A DNA stretch of 64,000 nucleotides from Eutreptiella sp. 'Long Island Sound 2002'. Lineage: Eukaryota > Euglenozoa > Euglenophyceae > Eutreptiales > Eutreptiaceae. Positions 53,501 through 64,000 of the stretch are shown here, piece after piece. The notes beneath the pieces are model-generated. The model saw only the letters and a list, made by a program, of their open reading frames with translations, was not told where the DNA came from and did not search any database. The position numbers were made by a program, and so were the translations under genes. Positions within the stretch are counted from its first letter, which is position 1, and each line of letters starts with the position of its first letter. The stretch is from positions 108,567,367 through 108,631,366 of the forward strand of contig OZ038381.1 in NCBI GenBank assembly GCA_964036045.1, written 5' to 3'.

Positions 53501-56500
53501 CGGGGACGCTCTGGTGGCACCCAAGACCTGGTGTTTCGGGTACGTATCCGACTAGGGGGACGCGAATACCTGGGGGTATTCGACACTGGTGCCACCATAT
53601 CTATCGTGGCCAAGAAAATTTTACCTTGTGGGAGCCTGAAGAACACCATGACCACCGCCGCTATACGCATGGGGGATGGACATGTGGTGCACAGCTGCGG
53701 GGACTGTGAAGTGGAGGTACCTATGGGCTCACGGACTATCGCCCATCGGTTCTATGTGATGGACACTGAGGCCTTCGACTTTGTACTGGGTACTGACTTC
53801 TTCGTACAGCACTGCCAGATACAATCCCTGACGCTGCAAGCGCCCTACCTCCTCTACGTGGACCACGGCAGTGGCAGAGAGTCTGTGCCACTGGAGCAGT
53901 CGGAACATACCTCGAGTTACCTGAGACTATCAAAGGAGGAGCCCTCGAACATGATACCGGCCCCCAAAACTGAGGACTATCAACTATTGGGGGAAGTCCT
54001 AGACCAAGGTCTGAAGGAGTTGGGTTACTCTCGAGAAGACCTAAGTGTGGAGTTGTTCGCCAGCGACAAGCAACATGTACTGGGCCTTTACTGCAGCCCG
54101 GGGAAGAACTGCAGCTACAAATTTTACTGGCCCTCTTTCGGGATGGCCTACGGGAACCCCAGGTTCAGTGAACTGGGGAAGGTGCTGACCAAGGTGGCCT
54201 TGGAACGTTCCCGTATGGTCCTGTGTTCCCCCGATTGGGGAGCCCATGGGGGCAACGAGTACTGGCGAAACCTCCTGGACAGCCTGACTATCAGCTCTGT
54301 TCGTTTGCCTGATGAGGCCATCTACGTGCCTCTGGGACGCAAGACGCCTATTGGGAAGCCCGGATGGGGGAGTATGCTCAGCGTGGTGGACGGAAGTCTT
54401 ACCACCATCCCCTGGGAGGACCTGGACCCGACTCTGGTCCAGGCTATACAACGAGAAAGCGATGGACTCGCCTTGGGTGACTTGAAGGATCGCCTACGAC
54501 CTGAAGATGCTGTTGAGACTACACCCGGAGGAGATGAGTACGTCGTGACTGACACCAACGCCCCCAGCTCTCCCTGTCATGTACCTGTTCCTGATGGAGT
54601 CTCTGAGTGTGGACTATCTGAGCTACCTAGCTCTATCCACTCAGATGACGAAACTGAGCACGACGCCTTCTTCGTGCAGACCTGTGTGGAGGAAGTGGAG
54701 AACGCCGAGTACGTCGCCCCACTAAAACCCCTACTCTCCATGAGGGTGGAAGACCCCGTGGATGAAGAGCTGGACCCTCGATCCAGGCTCAGGGAGTATG
54801 TGGATTCCAAGAGGAAGTTGGTGGCGAAGAAGCTATGCTACGCGAAGCCTACCCGCAGCTCATGGCCACTGAAGCAAGGACGTATGGGAGACCTATCCCA
54901 ACTGAAGGAGGACCTCGAACAGAAGATCACCACCTGGCAAAGGGAGGTAGATCTCAAGCTCATGAAGAGCGTGTGGGGCGCCCATGTGAGGACCCCAGAG
55001 GAGGACGACCTCTCGGAGGAATGTGTATGTGAACCCCCTCGAGCGTGCCTATGCTGCCATCGTCAACCGGAGATGGTTGAACAAGACCTTCTATATGCCT
55101 ACCAAGGGCTGAAGGACACTACCACGGGCGAAGAGTCGGTGGAGGACCACCTCCCGACATCTATTCAGGGGGCAAGCAATTTACACTCTGACGAGGACAT
55201 GGAGGACAAGATCAAGGTATTGGACCCGCGGGTACAGAAGCTTATAAGGACCTATCTGGAGGTGTTCGGAAAACTACCCCCTCCAGCCTCATGCGACAAG
55301 CTGGTACAGATGGACCTCAAGCTGAAACCCGAGTTCGTGGGTCACAAGATCCGGAGGAGACCCTGTCCGGCTCCTAAAGAGCAGGCCGACGAGATTGAGC
55401 GACAGATACAAGAGTGTATCGACGCTGGCCTAGTCCTGGAGTACAAGGACGGGGACTACCCCCTACACTGCAGCCCCTGTTTCCTGGTGGCTAAACCTGG
55501 GTCTACAGCCAAACGGCTGGTAGTGGACTATGGAGAGCTGAACAAGAAGACGCTGAACCACTCAGGGTCCATTCCCAATATGGAGTCTACCCTGGAGAAG
55601 ATAGCCTCCTGTCGCTACAAGACCAAAATGGACAAGCGAAGCGGATTCTGGCATGTGGACCTGACGCCCAACGCACAGGAACTACTGGCCTTCATCACCC
55701 CTCAGGGGAGGGTATTCAAGTGGAAGGTCATGCCGTTTGGCGTGGCTAACGCACCCGCTCTATTCCAAGAGCTGATGAACAAGATCTTGTCCATGCTACG
55801 AAGGAGACCTAAGGTGCAGGAGCTCATATCCCGTGGTGCTCAGATGGAGGCTCACATTGACGATGTATGCCTCGGGACCAATACCCAGGAGGATCACCTA
55901 ATCCTCTTGGGCGAGTTCTTTGCGGTCTGCCAGGAGAACCACACACGACTCAAGCTGGAGAAGTGTGAGTGCATGCAGGAGACCATGCAGTACCTGGGGT
56001 TTGACGTTGGCTATGGGTGGTTGACCCCAGCGGCCGCTAAGGCCAAACCCCTGATGGATGCCAAGGTACGACACGAAGACCCCAAGAAAGGACTTCATGA
56101 TGTACGCAGTTTCATTGGGGCGTGCAACTTCTATCGCCGCCACATCAAGAACTTCACCTATACCAGCGCCATTCTGACGGACTTGATCAAGAAGAGTACT
56201 ACTTGGCGCTGGGGCCCACAAGAGCAACAAGCGTTTGACGAGCTCAAAGACAAGGTAGCCAACGCTAAGTGCTTGGGCGTGCCTAGGGCACAAGGGGAGA
56301 TTATCCTGGTGACCGACGCCAGCAATGTGGGCGGTGGTGGAACGTTGTTCCAATGGCAAGCACTAGAGAAGGAGGAGTTCGACTCGGCCATTTCCCAATG
56401 GGGGACGGAAGGTCTCAACCGAGATGGAACCCTCAAGCACAGCTACCCTGACGACAAGTGGGTCCTAGTACCTCTGGGCCACTGGAACTGGAAGTGGAAC

Positions 56501-58429
56501 CAGGCCAGGGGGAACTACTCCACCTATGAGCAGGAACTGCTCGCGGGTATGCTGGTGTTATCCTCACAAGCACGACTGTTGGGGAGTAACCCTGTGGTCT
56601 GGCTGTGCGACCAAGAACCGGTCCGCAGTTTCCAGAAGGCTCCCCCACCTGAGAAGGCCAAGCTACGACGCTGGTGGACCTACCTCAGTTAACTACGGCT
56701 GACGGTACACCATATCCAGGGAGTGAAGAACGAGTGTGCCGACTACATCAGCCGCAACAACTTCGACGCCCTGATTGCTGCCCGGTCTGAAGCGCTGGCT
56801 AAGGAGGCTTTCAGCCGTATGGACGTACACCTGGACCTGAACATGACCATGATACGCCCCCTGGATGGACTCCAACAATCGGAGTACCTGAAAGAGTTCG
56901 GGGATATCTACAAGCGCCTGGAGAAACGCCTTGAACCCCTCCTGGTCAACCAAGACCAGTGGAAGAGGGACAAGAGCTACCTCTGGCACGAGGACCGCAT
57001 CGTGGTGCCTAGTGACCGAGTCCCAGCGCTGCTGGAGTGGACCCATGAGTCCAGCGGTCATGTGGGTGCTGACCGTACCCTGAGGCTGTTCAAGCAGTGG
57101 TTCCACACTACGTGGACTGATGACCAACTGCGGAAAACCCTCCAGCCTATCCTGGACAAGTGCCCGTGCAGGTCCTGTAAACCAGGGGATATCAGGGACA
57201 GAGGTCTCTACTCGACCCTGCCCATCCCTCACTGTGCTAACAGTGTTCTATACGTGGACTACACGGAGATGCCTAAGTTTGGGGGCTATGACTTTGCCCT
57301 CGTGGTAACCTGTGGGTTGACCAGGTTTACCAGGGTGTTCCCATGTACCAAGCACATTACCGGGGAGGAGACTATCAAGATACTCCTGGAGGAGTGATTT
57401 TGTGTCTATGGGGCGCCCAAGGAGATCAACTCCGATGAGGACGTACGTGTACGCTCAGATACTGGCTGGTACAAGAGGGTCCTGAGATCCCTCAATGTCC
57501 AGGTGTCTACGGGGATTCCCTACTCTCACACGAGCAACCCCCTATGTGAGCGACAGATCCGTGTCCTGAAGGAGAACGTACGGATATGGTGCAAAACCGA
57601 ACGCACCAGAGACTGGGTGAGACTGCTCCCCGTCATATCCTTGATGATGAACTCCCAAGAGAGTTCAGCGACTGGCTACTCGCCCCATGAGCTATTCCTC
57701 GGGCGCCCGGCATGGTTCCTACATGCCCCCTATCCAGAGGACACCAATTCTTCCGTGGGTGAATGGGTCCAAGAGCAACAAGCGAAGGTGGACAAGGCCA
57801 AGGCTATGCTCCAGAGAGTGAGGGATCGTCAGTGGAACAAGAAGAACAAGCACCGAGTACCGGCCACCTACCAAGAGGGGGACTGGGTGCTGGTGCACCA
57901 CAGTCGACTACCCGCCTGGCCACGCTCTACCAGCGATGACCCATACTTCGGGCCGCACAAGATTCTATCTGTGGATGGACACCGTATCACCGTGCGGTGT
58001 TCTCCCCGTCTAGGGGGGACCCTGGTGTGCGCTGCTCAACACCTGAAGCGCTACTATGATCCCGAAGACCTCTGTGGGGAGGAGTGGGAGCTGAACGACG
58101 AGGAAATCGCCGCTCCGGACCTACAAGGGGCTGCCAGCCCTATGGAAGTTGAAGGTGAACTCCCCGACATGAACGCCGAGGAGATGGCTAAGGAGGGCTT
58201 CTACCTGGTGAAGTCTGTCCTACGCCACCGCTATCGCCAGGGTTGGCGCTTCCTCACCCTCTGGGAAGGGTTTGGAGTCGAAGAGGCCACCTGGGAGCCC
58301 TTCTCTGCATTTGTTCTACCTGAGGGACGCCTAAATTCAGTTCTGGTTGACTACTTGTCCCAGAACAACCTTGGTGAGTTGCTGAGGCTCGCTGAGATGC
58401 TCGCCTCCAAGACTAAAGCTAGGGACTGA
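53501..58429 (+). pseudogene. Element E Pol with two nonsense codons
   Basis: Same domain order as F Pol: protease (FDTGATIS near 53580), linker domain with ELFAS and GNPRF (54040-54300), and reverse transcriptase with HIDD at 55853-55864. RNase H, integrase and chromodomain (about 58205-58315) follow. TAA at 56690-56692 replaces CAA (Gln in F) inside RNase H, and TGA at 57395-57397 replaces TGG (Trp in F) inside integrase. The frame is otherwise uninterrupted, so these are recent point mutations. The copy cannot make full RNase H or integrase, but F could supply them. Confidence 0.9.
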
Positions 58430-58454
58430 ACCTTACCCTTACCTGCCAAAGCGT

Positions 58455-58757
58455 ATGTGTGAGTGTGCTATTCCTAAGGTCCTGAGAGCAAGCCGCAGAA
58501 GTGGTGTCCTAATTATACCCAAGTCTGCGCCCTTGCTAAACCTGGAGGGTTGGCTCATTGATGCCACGGGGTACGCCCCGGGTCTCCCCTCCCCTATGCG
58601 CCCAATTTCTGTGCTGGCGCAAAACCTTGGGGGAATACCCAGCGTGCTAATCCAGGTATTGTTTTCCCTACCTATCTGTCTACTACAGGGAGGGGTGGCC
58701 AAAAGCTATGAAGGCATGAAAACGCCGTTTTGCTATGTGGCCAAAACACAGACCTAA
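58455..58757 (+). CDS. Small open frame after pol, element E
   Basis: About 100 codons, nearly identical in protein to F 37947-38300. Low hydrophobic complexity, no family recognised. It may be an accessory frame or chance. Confidence 0.22.
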   Translation: MCECAIPKVLRASRRSGVLIIPKSAPLLNLEGWLIDATGYAPGLPSPMRPISVLAQNLGGIPSVLIQVLFSLPICLLQGGVAKSYEGMKTPFCYVAKTQT

Positions 58758-59243
58758 CCACTGCCACCGCCCACCAACCCTGCTAAAATTGCAGGAAACG
58801 GGTGGGACAGTGACACACGCACTACAGGTCCTACACACCCTACAGTGGCACCATCCTGGTGGGCCAGCACTGGGGCAACTGGCTCAAGCCCCCACTCAGG
58901 ACTACCACTCCTACACCCACACTCTACTGGGCGTTGCGAAGTCAAAGGTGTCGTGGGTCCTAGCGACCCTCCTGTGAAATAACAAGAGAACACAGCGCTG
59001 CTAAGCAACTGTGGCCTAACAGGGGACGCCACAACGCGTTTCCCCTGCTAGGGCTTGGAGGGAAGGAGTGCTCTCGCGTGCAAGGCGCAGATGTCGATGG
59101 AGTCGGACTCCCTGCTCTGCCACAGGCGGAGCGGAGTTACTTGTTTGTGTGATCTGCGCCCTTGTTTAGCAGGGCATAAAAAAAAGGCTGCTGCACCAAT
59201 CACCCTACCTGCCCACCTGTAAAACAAAGGCAAATGAAAGGGC

Positions 59244-59321
59244 GTTTGCGGCGGAGGAACCAAGCCACACTCCAGGTATTATACCCTTCTCAGTGTGACC
59301 TATAATACACTGTCCGCAAAC
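59244..59321 (+). ncRNA. Candidate H-type pseudoknot RNA, E copy
   Basis: The outer stem GTTTGCGG (59244-59251) with CCGCAAAC (59314-59321) and the inner GTATTATA (59276-59283) with TATAATAC (59301-59308) are perfect. GCCACACT (59264-59271) with AGTGTGAC (59292-59299) keeps six of eight pairs. Confidence 0.5.
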
Positions 59322-60659
59322 ACGCTGGAGGACCAGCTACCCTTGTCAAGCAAGCAAGCTTTAAGTGACTCCTCAGGTTCTCTTAAAGAACGTACCGAGG
59401 AGCCCCTGGGTAGCCTAAACAAGGTCTACCGTGCGCACTTCGCGTGGCCTACCCTTTAATGCGTGTGTGCATGCGCGAGTATGCACGACGATCAAGGGCA
59501 AACCTGCCCATCTCTGCCACAACCCGAACTCCACCAGGGGGTGGCCCCGCCTGGGCTTACTCACCTTACCTACCGCTGGAGAGAGAGAGCAAGTGAGGGG
59601 TGCACGCGAGGAACGTTGCTATGCACTTATGTGTATGTCTAATCACCCTGATCTGACCGCTAATCATCTGCAATCTTTCTAATCAATCCCTCTATCGCGT
59701 TCTATCTTTGTTAGCGCTGCTACAAGGCTCGTTCACGGAGACACGAGACGAGCAATGTGTATGCGGCATACGAGACGAGCATACCTGTAGTTTATACCTG
59801 ATTCATTGAAGTCTTTTCGTTCATTTTCGAATTGTTGAATTTTTGAAGCTTCTATTAGTGTGGGTGGAATCTGTATGTTTATTTATTAATGTGTGTCTCG
59901 TCATTTTCAAGACTACGTGAGACATACGTTTATAATTCCATTATTTCTCCATTTTCCGGCGCTTCGCTAGGAGCCGCTCCTGCGCGCCGCCATTTTATGC
60001 CTATGATTTTCTGGATTTAAAAAATCCAGAGATGACTATAATTTCTATAAAAATGTGCTTCTGATGCACAATTGGATTCTGCTCAGGTGTGTCGTTTCAG
60101 AAAAATTCTAGGCCGTCATTTGACGGATTTTGGTGTCGTCGCTTCGTTTTTGCGTGGATTCGTCCATAATTCTCCCATTCCTGCCTCTGCAGATACCCAC
60201 GCGCAGCCTCGCTTAGTAGGCCGTGTTCGGGCCGAAACGCAGGTGCCTGGTGAGACTGAGCAGAACCAAGACCCCACCAAGGGGCAATTTAATTTTTTGA
60301 CGACTCCCTACGCCCTAAGACAGGTCACAGGTCGCGAGCAGGTTTACGAGAACCCATGCGAGTGTGTATATTGTGTCTTGCGTTTCGGTTGTGTCGACGC
60401 TGCGTCTTCGAGGGAGGGATGCATATGCACATGTTTGGCATGCTCCCATACTAACCCAACCAAGCCACAGGAGCCCCGGCGCTGAGTCTTCTGTAGGATA
60501 TGTTACATAAAAAGCAGCAAAAGGGCGCCAGCCATGGTGAGCGCCCATTTTTCAGTGTGAGGGAAACTGTAGGTATTTTAAAGTAGATGTGGAAACCAAG
60601 GAAAGGCCAAGAAAAAATCCCTTTTTCCTAAAATGCGACAGTGGTGGCCACCACAGCAC

Positions 60660-60667
60660 AAGGGGGG
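60660..60667 (+). promoter_or_regulatory. Element E polypurine tract
   Basis: AAGGGGGG directly before the 3' LTR. Confidence 0.75.
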
Positions 60668-61464
60668 AGTAAGAAAAAGTGCTTTTCCATTGCTTTGAGG
60701 CATACTCTAGTTGTATTAGAGATGCACTGAGCATCCATGCATTTTTATCTTAGTATTGGTCCCACCAAAACTGGTGATAACACATTTTGACCTATGGAAC
60801 CAAACACCCAATCAGGATATGGAGTGGACCCCTTAATCCCCTTTCAATGTGAAGTAAAACATCTTTTCCTGAGTTGACTGAGAACTGACATATCCAAAGT
60901 AGAGCCTATGGATTTATCTATGTTTTTCCATGAATTCTTAGCTATCCTAGTGGTATGCACCCTAGCGGGCCGGGCACCTCTTTTTGAGAGGTCCTGGGTT
61001 CAATTCCTGGTCAGCCTGGCTAAGTAGGAAGATCCCATGTGACATGGCAGTGACCTCATCGCCACATACCATGCCACCTCAGCACATATGGGACCCAAAA
61101 CAAAGAGTGCACATCTCCTGAGATGGCACTATGGAGAAAGAGTGACCGTGGGGCAGTTTTCTAACTCTTTTCCAAAAACATTTCAGCTATCTTTGTGAAT
61201 ATGCATTCATTTGTGACCTGAGTTGCAGTTTCTGTGAATATCCAATCATCTTTCACTGTTTACACTGCAGTCCTTCATGCTTTGATCCTGAATTCTCTTC
61301 TCCTTGCATACTTCTGGCTTGGGTTATCCTGGATTGACTCTATTGACTCTTTTTCTGCAAACAAAAGGTTTTCATCATCCAAAACAAGCAGCAGGAAACC
61401 CTACAGCAACAGCAAGCAGCAGGAGAAGCAAAAACACAGTGCTGAAACCACTATAAACTTTTCT
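60668..61464 (+). repeat. Element E 3' LTR
   Basis: Pair of 50120-50916 with about seven differences. Followed by TGGGG and then H sequence. tRNA-like segment at about 60943-61020. Confidence 0.92.
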
Positions 61465-63163
61465 TGGGGCGCGCTTCCCACCGATAATCTTCGGGAAATT
61501 TGCGGCATCAGCCGAGTTCTTGTCACTACCGGCCCCCATTCTTGGAAAATCCCACGTCGGCGGGTCCGACCCAACCGGACCATCATATTGGTCCGCGATG
61601 TGATCCATGACCCTCGCCACGAACTCATCCTTCTCGTACTTGCCGGTGACCAACATCTTGTCATCCCACCAATGCGGAGATGTGACCATGGCTCGCCCCT
61701 TCTTGGCTGCCACACGGTCGTGCATCCCCATCCGCATGTAGTTGACGACGTGGTCGATCTCGGCGTGGGACAGGACGTCAATGCCATCCATTGGCTGATC
61801 CGTCCCCTCCTTGGGCTCAAACATGACCCGCATGGGCACCGCCTCAACCCTACGGATGAATGTTTCATCACCCGTGGGCTGGGCTTGCACCCCATCCAGC
61901 AGGAAAGCCTTGGTACCCCACGCTTGACCCGGGGAGGGCATTGATAAACCCTTGGCGTCGATGAACAACTCCTCCTCTGGCCCAAATGACATCTCGTTCA
62001 GGGTGATGGAATCCAGCGTCAACTTGAGATCTTCCAGCGGACATGGGGTGGATCCTATGCCGGTTATGACCAGGATCCCCTTCGCCCTATCCGCGACGAT
62101 CTTCTCCACCGTACGTCTGGTATTTTTCAGGGAGCCATGCCAATACATGGGCCCCCACTCCTTCAAACCCCAATGCCTGTGCCAGGCTGAGTCTCCTCGA
62201 TGCCAATGCCTCCTAGACTTCCTCAGAAGTGGGGCATCCCGGGAAGCGAAGACGTCTGTCTCGGGCTCTTCGGCTCCCAGCGTCTGAATCATCCTGGCAT
62301 ACACCTGCGGCGCCATTCCATACTCCGTGAGCTGAACTCCGCGGTCTCCTCTGGACTTGGCACCCACAGTTTGCACCGCTTGGACGATCCGATCCTCTTC
62401 CTCAGCATTCCATTGGGATGATCCGCGTGCATAGTCCGTGGACAGCCATGTAAGGCATTCATTATCCTCCCGGACCAGCATTGCACGATGGGGAAGGGCT
62501 CCAATGGCGTTTACCACCATGAAGTCATACCCCATGATCATATCCGAATCTGTAATGTCGACCACATAGAAGTTCCCGGATAGAGTGCTTCTCTTCGCCA
62601 AATCAGGGCGGTTCAAGCGCTCGTGCTCCCAGAATTCCATACTGATAGTGGCCTCATGGGTGCCACCACCCATAATCTCTCCATTGGCCACCTTCAGGCG
62701 TACCGGTCTACGGCTGGGCCGCAGGGATTCCTCCTTGAACAACCCTCTCCGGACCAGGCTCCACCAAAACAACCACCACCAACTCCTCTTGTCCGCACCG
62801 TACACGCACCTTCAAGTGCAACTGCCGCTCGTCACCATGCGGTGTATGGACGACCCTCACGGCATGCAACTCTAGCACATCCGGCTGCATCAGGACTTCG
62901 AGGGTATGGTCACGGATGGTGTAGATCCTGGGCTGGTCCTGCCCGTCCAGGGGGCTGTCCGTAGTCGCTCCTTCTTTCTTGCCACGTCCCTTGCCCACAT
63001 ACACTTCCCTTGGCAGGGCGCTCCAGGGGTTGGGAGTGGCGAAACTCAGTGGTTTTGGCTCTTCCGGAGCCTTCTTCGGCACCCGATGTGCCTTCGCCTT
63101 CTCTAGGATTCCACTGATTTTCGGAGGAGAGGCCTCCAAGGTCCCACTCCCGCCGGGGCTCCT
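61465..63163 (-). pseudogene. H pol N-terminal part: protease and linker domain
   Basis: Follows the gag TAG (63164-63166) in frame. The linker domain is kept (DVFASR near 62250, W/P-rich block near 62030-62190). Near 62763-62785 the sequence coding the protease DTGA motif in B is deleted and the frame shifts, so protease is inactive. At 61464 the frame is cut by E. Confidence 0.82.
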
Positions 63164-64000
63164 CTAGACGTGGCCAGCCGCAGCTCCCTCTTGCTGCGAT
63201 CCGCTCAGACTTTGTCCACCACGTTGCTGGGCTTTGAGTTCCTCCAACGTCCTCAACATGTCCTCAGTAACCTCCTCGATTGACCTCACGCGTCGGTCTG
63301 GGCCGGGTCCTCCACCATAGCCTTTGCCTTTGCCTTTGCCTTGGCCCTTTCTTTGGCCTTTTCCACCGTCTCCGCCCTTTGCCTTCCAATCGGCAATTCG
63401 TTGCTCCTTGGGCTTCTTGTCGGGATGGGCGGCGAAATAGGTCTTCTTGTCATCCTCATATACCTTGCAATGCCGGTGGTCATGTGCATGGTTGTTCCCC
63501 TTGCCGTAGCAGACCCAGCAACCGTCGTGCCGTGATCTGTACTCGCGGAACGAGAGCGGCGGGATCCTGATCCTCAGCGGTTCCTTGCGGTTCTTGGTCC
63601 TTTGGTCCAGGCGGTTCCACCTGGACCTGTCCTGCCCATGCTCCTTCATATTATGCGCTACGAACGCGAAGAAGTGGGCTTCTTCATGATCCTCTTGGGT
63701 GGTCGCGGTCCAGAGATCTTGGCCGCTTCCACTCCCTTCCTCGGCGGTGCCGACCGTGTCTTCCTGGAACTCTCGGTGTTGGCGATTCTCCCGATGACAT
63801 CGATGTCCATGGCCCTGTTGATCCTGCACGTGGGCCTCGTTCTTGGCGTTGAGCTTCAGCTCCACCGTGATGTACTTCACGATCTCGTCCGGGCTCATGC
63901 GGGCGAAGATGACCTGCATCCTCAGCGGCCCTCCGCGCCTCCACTCCGCGTTGTTGAGGGTCGTCAGCCTTTGTGCCATGGTGTCGCCGAATACCTCCAC
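63164..64000 (-). CDS. H gag, C-terminal part (partial)
   Basis: 278 codons open to the window edge. It matches the C-terminal part of B gag, with the Cys/His zinc-knuckle-like cluster near 63470-63530 and a Gly/Lys-rich tail near 63310-63370. It lacks the nonsense codon found in B at 13439. It ends TAG followed by AGG AGC CCC, as in B, then pol in frame. Confidence 0.75.
   Translation of the reverse strand: MEVFGDTMAQRLTTLNNAEWRRGGPLRMQVIFARMSPDEIVKYITVELKLNAKNEAHVQDQQGHGHRCHRENRQHREFQEDTVGTAEEGSGSGQDLWTATTQEDHEEAHFFAFVAHNMKEHGQDRSRWNRLDQRTKNRKEPLRIRIPPLSFREYRSRHDGCWVCYGKGNNHAHDHRHCKVYEDDKKTYFAAHPDKKPKEQRIADWKAKGGDGGKGQRKGQGKGKGKGYGGGPGPDRRVRSIEEVTEDMLRTLEELKAQQRGGQSLSGSQQEGAAAGHV

Larger units (their letters stand above)
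58430..60659 (+). other. Element E long 3' region
   Basis: Counterpart of F 36009-38271. It contains the pseudoknot module (59244-59321) and a hairpin TGGATTT/AAATCCA near 60010-60030. It also has a small frame, 58455-58757, like F 37947-38300. A longer frame at 60072-60485 is not kept in F. Confidence 0.7.
50120..61464 (+). mobile_element. Element E: Ty3/gypsy chromodomain retrotransposon, 11.3 kb
   Basis: Full-length plus-strand relative of F inserted in H. Two 797-bp LTRs (50120-50916 and 60668-61464) are flanked by TGGGG at 50115-50119 and 61465-61469. The LTRs differ at about seven sites by eye (for example 50415 and 60963), so it is older than F. Gag is open, but Pol has two nonsense codons. 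Joining the flanks restores the uninterrupted sequence seen in B near 11270. Confidence 0.94.
61465..64000 (-). mobile_element. Element H, right fragment: gag and protease region
   Basis: 5' part of H, aligned with B 11270-13830 and running off the right edge. It joins 50119 once E is removed. Confidence 0.85.

Noticed and set aside
56690-57397. Alternative genetic code (TAA/TAG = Gln, TGA = Trp) suggested by stops at Gln and Trp positions
   Set aside because: F Pol runs more than 1600 codons and ends normally. The stops fit simple C-to-T changes in decaying copies.
60072-60485. 137-codon frame in the E 3' region
   Set aside because: F has an in-frame stop at the matching position (CGC TGA versus CGC TTA), so it is not conserved.

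Overview
The window is eukaryotic repeat DNA and holds no complete host gene. It contains chromodomain-type Ty3/gypsy LTR retrotransposons whose primer-binding sites match the 3' end of a eukaryotic initiator tRNA-Met, several unrelated satellite arrays, and exon-like fragments with GT-AG borders. I see no prokaryotic operons. A large-genome unicellular alga or other protist is my best guess, but nothing here fixes the taxon.

Almost all 64 kb can be read as one nested stack. Level 0 is element H, a minus-strand, decayed gypsy element running off both window edges. Its pieces are 1-2430 (RNase H, integrase, chromodomain), 48907-50119 (reverse transcriptase) and 61465-64000 (protease region and Gag). 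Two insertions split H. One is S, a 46.5 kb block at 2431-48906 flanked by a perfect 15-bp direct repeat. The other is E, a complete plus-strand gypsy element at 50120-61464 with 797-bp LTRs and a 5-bp duplication TGGGG.

S is itself loaded with later insertions. Without them it is about 10 kb: a 2.3 kb left part (diverged repeats plus a structured module shared with E and F), about 6.8 kb of a GC-rich satellite with a 419-bp dimeric unit, and a 0.84 kb right part ending in an A-rich AAACCTC-repeat tail. Three elements sit inside the satellite. B (5158-18352) is a minus-strand relative of H with 2.36 kb LTRs. X (21293-33153) is an 11.9 kb block bounded by 20-bp inverted repeats. F (35184-46616) is a minus-strand relative of E with 817-bp LTRs that look identical and intact gag and pol, so it is probably the youngest.

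Two gypsy families are present. B/H have gag and pol in one frame separated by a UAG, an FVDD reverse transcriptase and a chromodomain. E/F have gag and pol in one frame separated by UGA-CGG, a CCHC zinc knuckle, an unusual HIDD in the reverse transcriptase, a chromodomain, AG...CT LTR ends, a tRNA-like segment inside each LTR, and a 2.2 kb 3' region with a candidate pseudoknot. That pseudoknot recurs with compensatory changes in S. Only F looks able to encode all proteins; B, E and H carry frameshifts or nonsense codons.

X carries a trimeric higher-order satellite (535 bp), a 190-bp satellite, a 22-bp minisatellite and a duplicated fragment with one exon resembling P-protein (OCA2-like) membrane transporters.
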